A stretch of 64,000 bases of DNA from Neoceratodus forsteri (Eukaryota; Chordata; Ceratodontiformes; Ceratodontidae), in assembly GCA_016271365.2 (NCBI GenBank), contig CM057456.1:885480001-885544000 (forward strand), in the 5' to 3' direction. The position numbers and the translations under genes were made by a program. Shown piece after piece: positions 11,241 to 22,816 of the stretch (the stretch's first letter is position 1; each line of letters starts with the position of its first letter). The notes under the pieces are model-generated. The model worked only from the letters and a program-made list of their open reading frames with translations. It was not told the DNA's origin and did not search any database.

Positions 11241-11938
11241 GGGCCTGATTCTAGGATGAATGTCACAACTTGCTGGCATATGCGAGATTGCGATATTTGC
11301 CACTTCGCCAGGGACCCTGCACCGCATTCCAAGAGCAAAGAGGTCTGGCATCTATGACATGCGGGCCGCACCATGCTGAGGCTAACGCCACGGGCATGGT
11401 GTAATAGTCCCCGCATGTCGCAAGTCACAACCCACAACTGACACCCCCCCCAGAGCCCCTGCCCCAGAACACCACGGCATGCACCAGGGGCAGGACAGGT
11501 GGCACAGGAGTCCAGGGGGGCACAATGCAGAATGGACCCCTGGAGGTCCATGACATTCAGGGAGGTGGGGGGCATGGCTGGGTTTTTGGGGGAACAGGGA
11601 GCAAATTGGTACCACTGCCACGGCGCTGCAGAGTGGGCATCCCATGGTGCTGCTCTAAGTTCGCTCCACCAGTGTGGCTCCTGGAATCATGGCAGGGGGT
11701 TACAGCAGCCACCGTCTTGGAATAGGGTGCAGTTGATGCTGTAACCTGCCCTTGCACCATGTCATTATGGGCTGTGGCGTAGTAGGTGGCATAACCCACG
11801 GTTGCCTCAGCCTGCACCCATGGCGCAAAGGTGCCTCTTGGAATTGGGGCTGGCATATGTCTGGCACAAGTCGCGGGTTATGCCAAGGGTATGGCGTATT
11901 TCAGCTTGCGCCCGGTGGCCGACTTGGAATCAGGCCCC
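11241..11938. mobile_element. Harbinger-type MITE, 3-bp target duplication ATG
   Basis: The termini are inverted: GGGCCTGATTCTAG at the left and, reverse-complemented, GGGGCCTGATTCCAAG at the right. ATG flanks both ends (11238-11240 and 11939-11941). Removing the element and one ATG restores the L1 ORF2 frame through ETMSHFFFLVCPFSQQFW, so the boundaries are well supported. No transposase is inside. The 3-bp duplication and GGGCC terminus resemble the larger Harbinger at 50 kb, so I place it in the PIF/Harbinger group. Confidence 0.75.
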
Positions 11939-12488
11939 ATGGTTTCAATACCCCCCAGACATGAAGCTCAAGGACACATTCTTTCTTCCAGTGCTTTGTG
12001 TTTATTTGTGCTCCGCACATCTAGTCTGTCATGACAACTCAACCAAGTCACATCCCAAAATTTGGTGGGATTCTCTTACCAACGAGTTGCAAAAAATAAT
12101 GCTTACGTCTGCCTCCTGAGCTTCAGGTAACTGTGGAGGTATGTAAAACATATCCATAATACTGTGGAATAAAAACTTTCCTTGAGTTAGATTGTAAAAA
12201 CTGTGTGCTATGTTCCATTGCCTTAACTTAAAAAAATGGGTACAAAAAGCTGGAAGCCGTAAAGTATAGAAATTCCTAGGAATAATGTAAGGATCTGTAT
12301 TCCATATTTTATCTAGCTTTGCAACCAAAAACTCAAAATCATATACCAGGGAAGTACTGTCCCTTGTAAGACTGGTAACATGTTCCAGTAAATAAACAAA
12401 CTTCAGAGAAAAGAACAGGATGCACCATTTTATCCCTCCATAACTATAATCATGATAGGTAGTTATACGTTTAACAGGATTCAAACAG

Positions 12489-13016
12489 TTACAGCGGTTG
12501 ATTTCCACTTGTGACGCTGGTGACCCGGGTTCGGGAATGGGCCCGGGACACTGGAGGGCCGGCAAAGGGAGAAGGATAGAGCATCCTGTGGGCTGCTCTC
12601 CTTCTCCGGGGGAGGCCGGGGAAGTGCCTGGCGCGAGGTGGACCCCTGGCAGAGGCCGGGAGTCATGCAAGCTACCGGCGCTAACAAGCAATGGAGGTGG
12701 GGCGGACGTTGGAAGTCATTGCAAGTCCCCTCCTCCCAGAAAAAAATGGAAAAATGGGTGGGTCCTCCGTCTCTATGAAGCCCTCCCTGGGCTTCGATTA
12801 GCCACCATTGCTGGATCTCCCAACCAGATACTAGTTCTGCAGAGCTGGGATTAGGGGAACCAGTGCCACGGCCCCGCCCTCTGGGGGGTAAGCCGGGGGT
12901 GACCAGGAGAATTGCTGGCAGTGGACGGTAGGTGGGAGCCCGGGAGCCATGACCAGGGCAGAGCTCGACTGAGGACCCACTGGAAAAAGCATAATAAATA
13001 AAAAAAATAAAATAAA
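12489..13016 (+). mobile_element. SINE of about 530 bp with 13-bp target duplication (copy 1)
   Basis: Perfect direct repeats AGGATTCAAACAG flank it at 12476-12488 and 13017-13029. Its start (GCGGTTGATTTCCACTTGTG, then CTGGTGACCCGGGTTCGGG) has a B-box-like GGTTCGGGAATGG, and the right end is an (AATAAA)-like tail. Deleting it restores the L1 frame FWGSCLNPVKR. A second copy of the same family lies at 15042-15578: both share GGAGGGCC, GGAGAAGGAT, GGGGTAAGCC, GTGACC and CCATGACCAGGGCAGAG in the same order. The family is not recognised. Confidence 0.85.
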
Positions 13017-14225
13017 AGGATTCAAACAGCTACCCCAAAATACTATAAAGAACAAGTTATTTATTTTGGCTTCCAAATTCAAAGGAAGGAGAAAAATGTG
13101 TGCCAAATGTAGGAATAGAGGCAAGATAAACGTTTTTAACAAATAAGCTTTTTTGGGGGAAATTGTTCTGTGTTTCCAAGAACTAATGATACCCATAGCT
13201 TTATCTGCTGTCTGTGTCCAACTTACAGTGGCATCATCCTGATTTCCAAAGGATAACCCTCGACTTTTTATGGGCAGAGAAGAAACTACTATGTCTACCT
13301 TTTGTGTCACAGTTAGGCATTCCTCTTTACAATGCAACAATCCTCGACTTTTATTGAAATTTAGTTTTGACCTGGAGGCTGTTTCATATTCAGATAGTAC
13401 AGTAAACAGATTTACATCTGCAACCTCAGTAGTAGTGCAAATGCAATCATCATCTGCAAAAGCACACACCGTAGGAACCACTTGTGAATTTGGAAGTGTA
13501 ATTGCAGGTATATTTGGGTGAATAAGTATTTTCCGCAAAAAAGGATGTATCTGAAAAGCACATAATAAAGGACTTAAAGGACATCCTTGTCGGACCCCAT
13601 TTTTACCTAAAAAAATTCCTCCCTGGAATCCCATTTATAAATGGCTGTATACAGGTCTAGCTATACAACAGTGACATCCATTGAATAAATTTAGATGGAA
13701 TATGGTAGGCTTGTAATACAGTAGAAAGGTAAACATGGTCTACCCGATCAAAAGTCTTTGATTCAGGTTGTCTGCTAAGCAGTAAATCTCTAATAAAAAT
13801 TAAAGTTGTGAAAGGTAGATCAGTCTGGGATAGCACAGGGTTGAACAGGAGAAATCACAGTATCTGCTACTTTAGCCAGTCTAGATAAAAGGATATAAGC
13901 TAAAAGCTTGTAGTCAGCATTTAAAAGTCTAATAGGCTTCCAATTTGTAAGGACAGTCCTATCATGATGGCTTAGTGTATAAACTTAGGAAGTTTATTTG
14001 TACTTAATATGGTGTTAAATACCGTAATTAAAACAGGAGTTTGGTAAAATTCTGCCATTAAGTCATCTGGTCCTGGGGAGGTACATTTCTTTAAACTTTA
14101 TATTGCATGTGTGATATCATCTATGGTAATATCTGCCATCAGACTTTGTTTTAAAGCTTCTGAAATTTCTGGAATTTCTAGGTTTGCCAAATAAATCCCA
14201 TCTCCTCCCGCTGAAGAGGAAGTAC

Positions 14226-15735
14226 CAAACATATTTTTTTATTTATTTATTGAAATGTTTCACCAGGAGGGCACACTGAGCAACAAGTTGCTCATCTCAT
14301 GGTGCGACCTGAGGGAAGGGGTTACAAAGGGTTGTGAAAGATGATCAGTTACTATAGTATGTGGGTAGTACAAAAAGTACAACATTGTAAGATTGTGTAA
14401 CAGTTGGAACACAAGATATTGTACAATAAACAGTAGTGGAACATTGGGTAAATTACAATACATGTCCAAAATCATGCAAAAGAACACATGAACATACAAA
14501 ACAGTAATAATGCAATATAACCATTTATAGTGCATGAGTATACCAGGAGCAGGCTGAGGTAGTATGCAGGTGCTGTTGGAGTAAAAGGATGGGGTTAGGT
14601 TGTGCATATTGAGCCAGAAGGGCAGGTGGGGGGGAGAGGCAAGAACTGAATATGAGGAGAAGGGGTAGCCATTTCCTGATTTCCCCCTTCAGGATGTTGA
14701 GAACCCTGCCGGGGGGGGGGTCATGCTAGGAAGGCAGAAACTGGGGATAGGTATTAAGGTGGGTTAAAGCAGGAACAGCTGAGGGAAAGGTGATTGTGTA
14801 GGGCAGAGGTAAGGGAGTAGTTGGAGGAGGAGTGTTGTATTTCAGGGGGAAGGGAATTCCAGATTTTAGGGAAACGATGGGCGAAACCAGTCTGACTGAT
14901 GAGGGTGGAGTGGCGAGGGACTGTCAAGGTGCAGGCGTCATTTGATCTGAGAGAGTGGGTGGGGGGAGGTCGAGGTGGAGAGAGGGGGAGATGAGAGATG
15001 GAGGGAGCCCCAGACAAAAATTTGGAGGTTGGTTTAGCCAGCCCGCTGGGCGCAGCAGTTGGATTTCCGGCCATGACGCTGGCAAAACAGGTCGGGAACG
15101 GCCCAGGTCATCGGAGGGCCAGCTGGGTGGAGAAGGATTGAGCGCCGCTTGGACTGCTCTCCTTCTGGGGGATCCTGCACTCAGTGCGGGACTGACACCT
15201 AGCGATGGCTGGGTGTATTACCCCAAGCACCGACGCATTGTCAAGGGGGCACTGGGGCGGGACAGACACTGGCGTTATTGTACATCTCTGCCCCAGTCTA
15301 TAGGGATTAAAATCCCTCACTGTCGGACGTCTCTATTATGCCCTGCCCCCGAGAGTCGATCAGCTGCCTGGCTGAGGGCTCCCCCAACCAGATACGTTCC
15401 CATGGTGCTGGTTCCTCCTACGGTGCCATGACCCGCCTCCTGGGGGGGTAAGCCAGGAGTGACCGGGGGAGAGAGGGGCTAATTAGGCAGTGAATCTCGG
15501 GGGCACCATGACCAGGGCAGAGGTCTGACAGGACAACAGAGAGGGGGTAAAAGCAAAGTAAATAAAAAAAAAAAAAAGAATTTGCAGGTTAGTTTGGCAC
15601 AGTGAGAGATGCGTCTGTGAGATAGTGGAAGGAAGGTTAGAGAGTGATAGAATTCACCATGGTGGGAGCGGGAAGGGGAGTTGATAGCAAAGAGGCAGAA
15701 GGAGTTAAAGAGTGTGTCCAACTTGGTCAGGGAAG
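14226..15735 (-). mobile_element. L2-like LINE 3' fragment (minus), inserted in the L1
   Basis: The left boundary is a (TTTA)n tail at about 14233-14250 and a perfect 8-bp-stem hairpin TGAGCAACAAGTTGCTCA at 14277-14294, as in other L2-like 3' ends here. Coding remains at 15074-14754 contain RFPKIWNSLPPEIQ, the WNxLP motif at the C-terminus of L2/CR1-type reverse transcriptases. It sits in the linker between the endonuclease and reverse transcriptase of the Tx1-like L1 and is itself interrupted by a SINE at 15042-15578. The 5' boundary near 15735 is approximate. Confidence 0.65.
15042..15578 (+). mobile_element. SINE of about 535 bp (copy 2), nested in the L2-like LINE
   Basis: Same family as the SINE at 12489. 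The head reads GGGCGCAGCAGTTGGATTTC followed by TGACGCTGGCAAAACAGG, and the tail is an A-rich run ending at 15578. Its flanks are diverged direct repeats, AATTTGGAGGTTGGTTTAGC at 15019 onward and AATTTGCAGGTTAGTTTGGC at 15579 onward, consistent with an old target duplication of about 23 bp. No ORF is credible. Confidence 0.75.
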
Positions 15736-17179
15736 ATTTCAGGGTAGAATATCTTTCAAATATGTCTGGCCCAAATCCCTGATTTTCTCCTGCGCAGTGA
15801 CGGGAACCTACGATATCGGATCCTTAAGGGACTCAATACGAGTAGCTGTGACCCTATCTTTACAACTTTTGTAAATGTCCAGGACAGGTTTGCTGCCCTG
15901 TGTGCCATATTGGGCTTCCATCTTAAGGGTAGATGCCCGATTATACTGGTAAAAAAAAAAATTCCACCTTAATGGCATCAATACGCTGTTTTAAGTCCAG
16001 TTTTTCCATGGAAATTAATTCAAAAGGTTTTTTCTGTAGTGTAAGGTACCTAAAGTACTGATTTTGTTGCTTTTTCCAGGCCGAGGCTAGGAAAAAGGAT
16101 TTCATATCATTCTTTGTGTCAAACCACCAATCAATAAAAGAATCATATGCTTCTATTACAGAAATTCTGGCCCTAAAAAGTTCCTCACAATCATGCTTAA
16201 TTTTCTCATCTGGTAATAACTCATTATTTAGTTTCCATCTGGATTTTGGAGTATTTCCCCTTAAACCATCCCTGACCCCGCAATAAAGAGAAACTGCCAT
16301 ATGGTCAGAACTTTCACAGCGTATAGTCTGTGCATGTGACGTAAGGAGGTTCCTGGATGCAAAAATAAAATCAATCCTAGTGGCCAAAGACCACTGGAAA
16401 TATGTTTTTGCTCCCATGGAATGAATGTCTAAATAGCCATCTCTGAGGTCTGCTGTCTTTAAGATATTGTTTAAAAGGTTTGTTTCTGCAAAAAGTTTTG
16501 TGGTGCTGCCACCTCGGTCTGAGGTGGAAAGCCCACAATTCAAGTCCCCCCCACCCCATAATGACATGCCTGTTTGTGTGCAAAAGGGGTTGTATGCTAC
16601 GGAAAAGTTCCGTGCGTGTTGCTATACTTTGTGATGCACAAACATTTATTAGGTGGAATTTTTTTGAATGAAAAGCCACATCAGGCAACAAAGCTCTACC
16701 AGGAAAAATATCCACAACACGAGAAACATTAAATTCATACCCCTTAAAGAGGATCTCCACCCCGTCGCATAGGTCCACTCCTTGTGACCAGTAAGAAGCC
16801 TCTACTGACCATGACTGCCTAATTTGAGCAAGTTCAGATGACGACTTCAGCCTAGTATCCTGCAAAAACTATACATTATTTGGAAAATCCTACAGAAACT
16901 GTATAGTAGCTAGACGGTTTTTATAGGACTTTATACTGCACACATTTAGTGTGAGGAGTGAAATCCTTAAGGTTGAGCACATATGTAATCAGGGTTCAAG
17001 TGGGATCTGGCTGTGTTTCCCCACGTCCTCTAGATTTTTTAGTTGAAGAAGATTCTGCCTGGGAGTCAGAGGAGAAATCCAACCTTGATGAAGCAAAAGA
17101 AGAGGTATCAGAATCTTCCCCCTCTTCCTCCCTATCACCCCACTGTTTTTTCTTGTTTTGTTTAACTAAAGCCTGAAAT

Positions 17180-20100
17180 CTATTTCTGGTTACAACTGTA
17201 GGTTGCAGAGATGTATTTGCCTTCCTTTTCCCTCTCCTCTGTCAGGAAACCTTTACAACTTCCATTGGGGTCTCTGTTGATTTTGGAGGGCGGCACTGTT
17301 GCTATTGCTGGGACAGACTGCTCAGTTGGTGGAATTGACATACTTTGCTGAGGAACCATACCCTGATCAAAGGCAGGTACTGACCCAGAGGTGGAAGGTT
17401 CTAGCTCTACCTGAGTAAGGACCTCTGGAGACCAAGGGAGATCTATAACACTACTTTCGTGAGTTACTGTGTCCTCAGGAGGTTTTGAGGCTACTTGTGC
17501 TCTGACCTGGGAGGATGTGATCAGTTGCTCCTGATCCAAACAAGTCTATCCAATCTATTATGGTCTGCCCAAGGACATTGCCTGTAGGAATGGCCCTCCT
17601 CATCGCAAGGATTACATTTAAAAGGGTTGGGGCACCCTAAGCTCACGTGGCCATACTCTAAACAAAGGATACAGCAAGGTTTGTCACATACAGAGCTTAA
17701 AAGCATTCATGCCCCCACATTTGTGGCACATCCTGGGCTGTCCAGGGTAGAAGCATAAGTCCCTAACCCTTCCTATGTAGAAACTACTTGGCAAATGGGA
17801 TATCCCATTATTTGTTTGCTTTAACTTCACCCTCACCTTCCAACCCCCCATCCAAACTAAATTCTCATCCAATCCGGGGTTAGGACCGTCTAATATCTTG
17901 CATCACTGTCTTAGCCAGTACTGCACATCAGCAATGCTGACCCCCTCATTTTGAAACAACAATGTAGCTGTTTTTATTGTAGGTTTAGTGATGGGACTAG
18001 GGGAAAAAGGGGACCATAAGGTGATATTTTGGACCTTGGGGTACCTTTGCCAAAACTTTTCAAGGGTGTTCACATTTTTGAAGCTTAGATCGTAAATAGC
18101 TTCACCTATTACACAAGACACAAGTCCCTTTACATGAGAAAGGGTCCTGAAGGAACTGGAAGTAATAAGAGTTGATAAAGCAATGGGGCCGATGGGGTGC
18201 ACCCCAGGGTCCTTAAAGAACTAAGATAGGTGGTGGCTGAACCTCTGGCTATCCTGTTTAGCCGATCACTGGAAACAGGGGAGGTACCCAAAGACTGGAG
18301 GATAGCAGATGTAGTCCTCTTATACAAAAGTGGGAACAAAGAGGAAGAGAGGAACTACAGACCAGTCAGCCTCACCTCGGTAGTGGGGAAGATCATGGAA
18401 GCACTATTGAAGGAGAGATTGGTGGAACATCTGGTTGTCAATGGACTACAGGACCCAAGGCAGCATGGTTTCACTAAGGGGAGGTCATGTCAGACCAACC
18501 TCATTGAATTTTTTGACTGGGTGACTAGGGAGGTGGATCAGGGAGAGCAGTGGACATGGCCTATCTGGACTTCAGCAAGGCCTTTGACACTGTGCCACAT
18601 AGAAGACTATTGCACAAACTGGGAATATGGGTGTGGGCAGGACAGTAGTGTGGTGGGTAGGTAACTGGCTGGGCGGCAGGACACAGAGGGTGGTGGTAAA
18701 TGGCTGTCACTCCACAGAGGAAGAGTGACCAGTGGGGTACCACAGGGATCAGTGCTGGGACCGGTCCTATTCAATATCTTCATCAGTGACATTACTTCAG
18801 GACCTAGAAGGCAGAATTTCACTGTCCGCTGATGACACAAAGCTCTGTAACAGAGTAGACACACCAGAGGGTGTAGACAGAATGAGAAGGGACCTGCAGA
18901 AACTTGAAGAATGGTCAGGGGTTTGGCAGTTGAAATTCAATGCAAGGAAGTGCAAGATAATGCATATGGGGCACAAAACCCTGGCACAATATATTAGTTG
19001 GGGGGTGAGGATATAGCATGCACCAAGCAGGAAAGGGATCTTGGGATTATCATCTCTGATGACCTCAAGGCAGGAAACAGTGTGACAAGGCAGCAGGTAA
19101 AGCAAATAGGATGCTGGGATGCATAGGCAGGGGCATCACCAGCAGGAAAAGGGAGGTCATAATTCCACTATACAAGACACTAGTGAGGCCCCACCTGGAG
19201 TACAGTGTACAGTTCTGGAGACCTTACCAACATAAGGACATAGACAGGGTAGAGAAGGTTCAGAGGAGGGCAACAAAGATGGTGCATGGATTGCATCACA
19301 AGTCCTATGAGGACAGGTTGAAGGAACTGAACATGTACTCCCTGGAGGAGAGGAGGGAGAGAGGGGATATGATAGAGACATACAAGTATCTTACAGGGAG
19401 GAACAGGGTGCAGGAATACACTATTTTTAAGTGAAAAAGATGTTCCAGGACTAGAGGGCATGGGATGAAGTTGGAGGGAGGACGATTCAGAGAAAACGTG
19501 AGGAAGAATTTCTTCACAGAACAGGTGGTGGACAAGTGGAACACCTTGCCAGATGAAGTGGTGGGGGCTGAAACAATCACGGGATTTAAGAATGTATGGG
19601 ATAGACATAAAGGAATTCTGGAGGTTAGGGGTAAGGGGCAACAGACTTCTTGGAAAACATAAACTGAACTTACAAGCTCAAATGGGCAGACTGGGTGGGC
19701 CATAGGCCCTTATCTGCCAACACTGTCTATATATCTATGTATGTACAGTATCTATGTAGTACATGTGTTAATGCAAACAAGTCTAAGGCTAGAATGCCCA
19801 TTGAGTCTTTTAGCATTTTGTGCAATACAGTCTTACATTCTGGTGCCACATTTAAGTCCCCTGAAAACATCAAGAGAACCGCATTTCGGCATTGTGCAGG
19901 TTCACCAACCTGCTGGAATAAGTCTGCCATCCAAAAAGTACTTTGCTGCTGAACTGGCTCCTCAATTCTAGTGTTTGTGTCTAAACTTTCCTCCTCAGCT
20001 GGAGCATGTTCGGCTGTAGAAGAGGTTTCAGAGTGAGGTTCCAATGGAGTAGTCCCCATATGCTGTGGCGGAGCAAAGTAAGACACAATCTGTTTGTCAA

Positions 20101-20533
20101 TTCCATCAGCTGGAACATCAGGGAGTTTCTCCACCGGTAGCACTAGAGGAGCAACCACCGAGGCGTCCACAATACTGTCCTGTCTGTCCACTTAGAGTTC
20201 CAAGTCCAAAGCAGCTGTAGGTAAATTTTGACTTAGTTCCTTATTCCCATTAATTATATCAAATGCTCAAACCGGGCCTGGGGAAGTCCGATGTTTACCG
20301 TCTGGCATCTTATGCCAGCCAGCCACTTGAAGTGCGTCATCAGGGCTCCACAAAGTTTGTTCAGCCTCTGCTGTTCTCCGCTGATGAAGCCCCAAAGAAA
20401 CAGCTGAGGAACTTGGCAAATGAGCCTTCGCAACATCTGCAGTCTGCATAGAGTTGTCCATCAGCTGTGAGAGTATTGGGAGACAGGATCGAAATCCTTC
20501 AGCTACTAGTGCAGGGTTTTCCTCATTCAACAA
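17180..20533 (-). pseudogene. Tx1-like L1 ORF1 remnant with zinc knuckles (main part)
   Basis: Read right to left: 20533-20267 and 20191-19766 (N-terminal part, including SGDLNVAPECKTVLHKMLKD), then, after the CR1 insert, 18130-17180. The two sides join as ALTHV-KGLVSC when the CR1 and one copy of TACATG are removed. At 17780-17560 there is a run of zinc knuckles: CHKCGG, CILCLEYGHVSLGC and CNPCDEEGHSYRQC, the CCHC pattern of Tx1-type ORF1 proteins. A Ser/Thr/Pro-rich tail follows to about 17180. Several frameshifts and stops. ORF1 proteins of this group bind the element's RNA; this copy cannot be functional. Confidence 0.75.
18137..19759 (+). mobile_element. CR1 LINE, 5'-truncated, inserted in L1 ORF1
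   Basis: Flanked by TACATG at 18131-18136 and 19760-19765; removal restores the host frame. It begins inside ORF2 just before the reverse transcriptase. The RT shows [67 protein letters not shown] and SADDTKLC (catalytic ADD). The C-terminal part (19111-19434) shows VRPHLEYSVQFW, RVEKVQRRATKMVHG and LNMYSLEERRERGDMIE. The 3' UTR ends GGGCCATAGGCCCTTATCTG and a (TATG/TATC)n microsatellite. A few frameshifts. It is closely related to the copy at 55405-56005. Confidence 0.88.
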
Positions 20534-20540
20534 AAGTAGT

Positions 20541-20870
20541 AAAAAAATACAGGTTACTCACCTGTAACAGGAGTTCTAGGAATGGTATATGTTGTTCATC
20601 CACACTTACTGACAGGTTCCTTGCTGCTTTAAATCTTGCCGGAAGGTCTTCAAGCTGGCTCCTCCCACCCACCCAGGTGATAAAACACTCGGCTCCGCCC
20701 ATGACGCCAGATCTAGCCCGCTGGAAGCCAGGTTTCCAGCGTCAAGCCGGGAGGTCGGTGGGGTTGTGGATGAACACTAAACCATTCCTAGAACTCCTGT
20801 TACAGGTGAGTAACCCTATTTAAGTGGACATGGATATGTTGTTTAATCCACACTTACTGGCAGACTCTAG
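20541..20870. repeat. DIRS copy 1 left inverted terminal repeat and internal complementary region
   Basis: The outer repeat covers about 20550-20780. The internal region (about 20775-20870) contains CCTGTTACAGGTGAGTAACC, complementary to the left terminus, directly followed by GGACATGGATATGTTG, complementary to the right terminus. In DIRS elements such a region serves as template to complete a circular DNA intermediate. Compared with copy 2 the junction between the two halves has drifted (CCTATTTAAGTGG). Confidence 0.75.
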
Positions 20871-20907
20871 CAGTTCCCCGGGAGGAGGGTGGCAAGGCGC
20901 ATACCCC

Positions 20908-21933
20908 CTACTTGGGAAATAAGGATTGGAGGACCGAGGTCCCAAAACCAGCATCCCGGCGTGACTCAAGGTCGATGTGGTAGTGGGTAATGAAGGTGTG
21001 TGCTGACTTCCAGGAAGAAGCCCTGCAGATTTCCTGGATAGGGACATCACTGGAAGCAGCCACCGATGCAGCAGTATGGCGGATAGAATGAGCTCTTATC
21101 CCTTTGGGAGGCTCCATGCCCGCCAACCTACAGCAGAGATCTATGCAGGAGGTGACCCACCTGCCTATCGTCCACTTGGCTGCAGGTCTGCCAGGTGCGG
21201 CTTCAGCGTAGGTAACAAACAGCTGGCGAACCTCTCCCTGAACTTCAGCCATCTGCTCCTTATAATAAGAGAGAGCTCTTCTAGGGTCCAGAGTATGGAG
21301 CCTATATTCGGCCTCCAAGGTGTGATTGGGGTAGAACATCGGCAGAGTCAACACCTGGTTAAGGTGAAACTCCGACACCACCTTCGGAAGGAATTTCGGG
21401 TGGGGGCGCAGGACAACCTTGTCCCTGTGGAAGACCAGATAGGGAGACTCGATGGAAAGCACCTGGAGCTTTCCCATCCTTCTGGCTGACGTGATAGCCA
21501 CCAAGAAGGCGGTCTTCCACGACAGGTGAGAGATGTCACACCTGTGCATCAGTTCGAATGGCTTGCCCATGATCTTAGCCAATACCAGCAATAGATCCCA
21601 TGGAGGTGGAGGTTCTTGCACCAGAGGGGATATGTGATCAAGGCCTTTGAAAAAGTGCCCAACCACCTTCTCCTGCACCACTGACTGCTTTCTGGCCCAC
21701 GCCCAGTAAGCAGAGATGGCTGCCAGGTGCACCTTAAGGGTCGTCAACCGAAGCCCTAACTGAGAAAAGAACCAGAGGTAGTCCAGAATGCTGGCCAAGG
21801 AACAGGAGGAAGGGTCCAACCCCTTATCCTGACACCAAATGGAGAATCTCTTCCATTTGAAGGCATAGCATTTTCTGGTCGACTCCTTACGGGATGCCTC
21901 AACAATGCTGAGGACCTCATCGGAAAGACCCAA
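20908..21933 (-). CDS. DIRS tyrosine recombinase, intact 341-residue ORF
   Basis: An uninterrupted ORF for the integrase-like enzyme that inserts the circular DIRS intermediate. The N-terminal SAM-like part (residues about 10-110) has KESTRKCYAFKWKRFSIWC and LKVHLAAISAYW. The catalytic part has an arginine in AITSARRMGKL (about residue 150), then HSIRH (the HxxR box, about residue 285), a W in RASSWKSAHTF and the nucleophile tyrosine in FITHYHID (about residue 323). All tetrad positions are present. The length is typical of the family. Copy 2 has the same gene with one stop. The start chosen is the first Met; the domain begins soon after it. This is the only full-length uninterrupted enzyme ORF in this DIRS copy. 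Confidence 0.88.
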   Translation of the reverse strand: MGLSDEVLSIVEASRKESTRKCYAFKWKRFSIWCQDKGLDPSSCSLASILDYLWFFSQLGLRLTTLKVHLAAISAYWAWARKQSVVQEKVVGHFFKGLDHISPLVQEPPPPWDLLLVLAKIMGKPFELMHRCDISHLSWKTAFLVAITSARRMGKLQVLSIESPYLVFHRDKVVLRPHPKFLPKVVSEFHLNQVLTLPMFYPNHTLEAEYRLHTLDPRRALSYYKEQMAEVQGEVRQLFVTYAEAAPGRPAAKWTIGRWVTSCIDLCCRLAGMEPPKGIRAHSIRHTAASVAASSDVPIQEICRASSWKSAHTFITHYHIDLESRRDAGFGTSVLQSLFPK

Positions 21934-21939
21934 GGCCTG

Positions 21940-22815
21940 AACTCTAGCCGCTCAGGAACCAGGCCGTCAGGTGCAGGGATTGAAGGTCCGGGTGAAGAAC
22001 CTTCATCTGATTGACCGAGATCAAGTCCGGGAAGGCTGAGAGCCATCTCGGGAGCCTGGAGCTGAGGCTGAGGAGATCTGGATACCAGAACTGGTGGGGC
22101 CAGTCTGAGACTACCAGAATCATCTGCACCTTGTCCCTCCTCGCCTTGAGAAGCACCTTGTGGATCAAGGAAATGGGAGAAAGGCATAAAAGAGGCCCGG
22201 GGTCCACGGCCTCGAGACGGCATCCCCTTGCAGTGAGCCCTGCTGAGGGGGGCAGGCCTGAAACAGCCTCAGCTTTGCATTCTCCCTGAAGGCAAACAAG
22301 TCCACCTGAGGCATGCCCCAGTGGGAGAACAGATCGTGTACTAGTTCCGGCAGGAGAGATCACTCGTGAGATGCAGCACCTATCCAGCTTAGGGAATCGG
22401 CCAGAGTGTTGGAGGCTCCTGCCACATGAATGGCTAGGAGATCCGCCCAGTCTGCTCACAGAGACTGGGCGCGAGAGCTTCCTTGCACAGGGCAAGGAGT
22501 GAGTCCCGCCTGGCGGTTTAGGTAGTACATGGTCATGGTATTGTCCGTCTGGACCCGGACCACTGACCCCGCATAAACAGAGCGAAGGCAGTGAGGGCTA
22601 GTCGGACCACCCAAAGCTCCAGCAGGTTGATGTGGCATCAAGACTCCTGAGGGGACCAGAGGCCATGTGCTCTGTGCTCCTCCAGATGGGCACCCCAATC
22701 CATCAGAGAGGCGTCGGTCGTTAGAGTGACCGTCAGCTCTGGGCAGACAAACGGGATACCCTCCTGCAGATGGGCTGGAACAATCCACCACTGGAGAGCA
22801 TTCCACATCTCCTGG
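21940..22815 (-). pseudogene. DIRS copy 1 RNase H and Dam-like methyltransferase region, broken
   Basis: Downstream of the reverse transcriptase. LTTDASLMDWGAHLEE (about 22740-22690) is the RNase H DAS-type metal motif, and VQTDNTMTMYYLNRQAG (about 22550-22500) carries the next catalytic Asp. Beyond this, pieces equivalent to DLFASRENTK and APDWPHQFWYPDL of copy 2 lie in different frames (22320-22070). I read this as the N6-adenine methyltransferase-like domain found in DIRS elements, with moderate confidence. At least two frameshifts. Confidence 0.65.
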
Positions 22816-22816
22816 G

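Larger units (their letters stand above)
10830..16960 (-). pseudogene. Tx1-like L1 ORF2 remnant: endonuclease, reverse transcriptase, C-terminal domain
   Basis: Read right to left. Endonuclease, 16865-15950: QDTRLKSS (the QExHL-type metal motif) and GGDLNCGLSTSDRGG near the start of a 208-residue open stretch, then SSDHMAVSL (the SDH motif). Reverse transcriptase, 14220-13050: SLKKCTSPGPDD, KTFDRVDHVYL, GVRQGCPLSPLL and the catalytic CAFADDDC at about 13450. C-terminal part, 13050-10830: FFIVFWGSCLNPVKR across the SINE at 12489, then FFFLVCPFSQQFW at about 11225-11180, matching the HxxxxCP motif of L1 C-termini. Stops and frameshifts occur in most segments. The FADD catalytic pair is still present, but the protein cannot be made. 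Confidence 0.8.
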
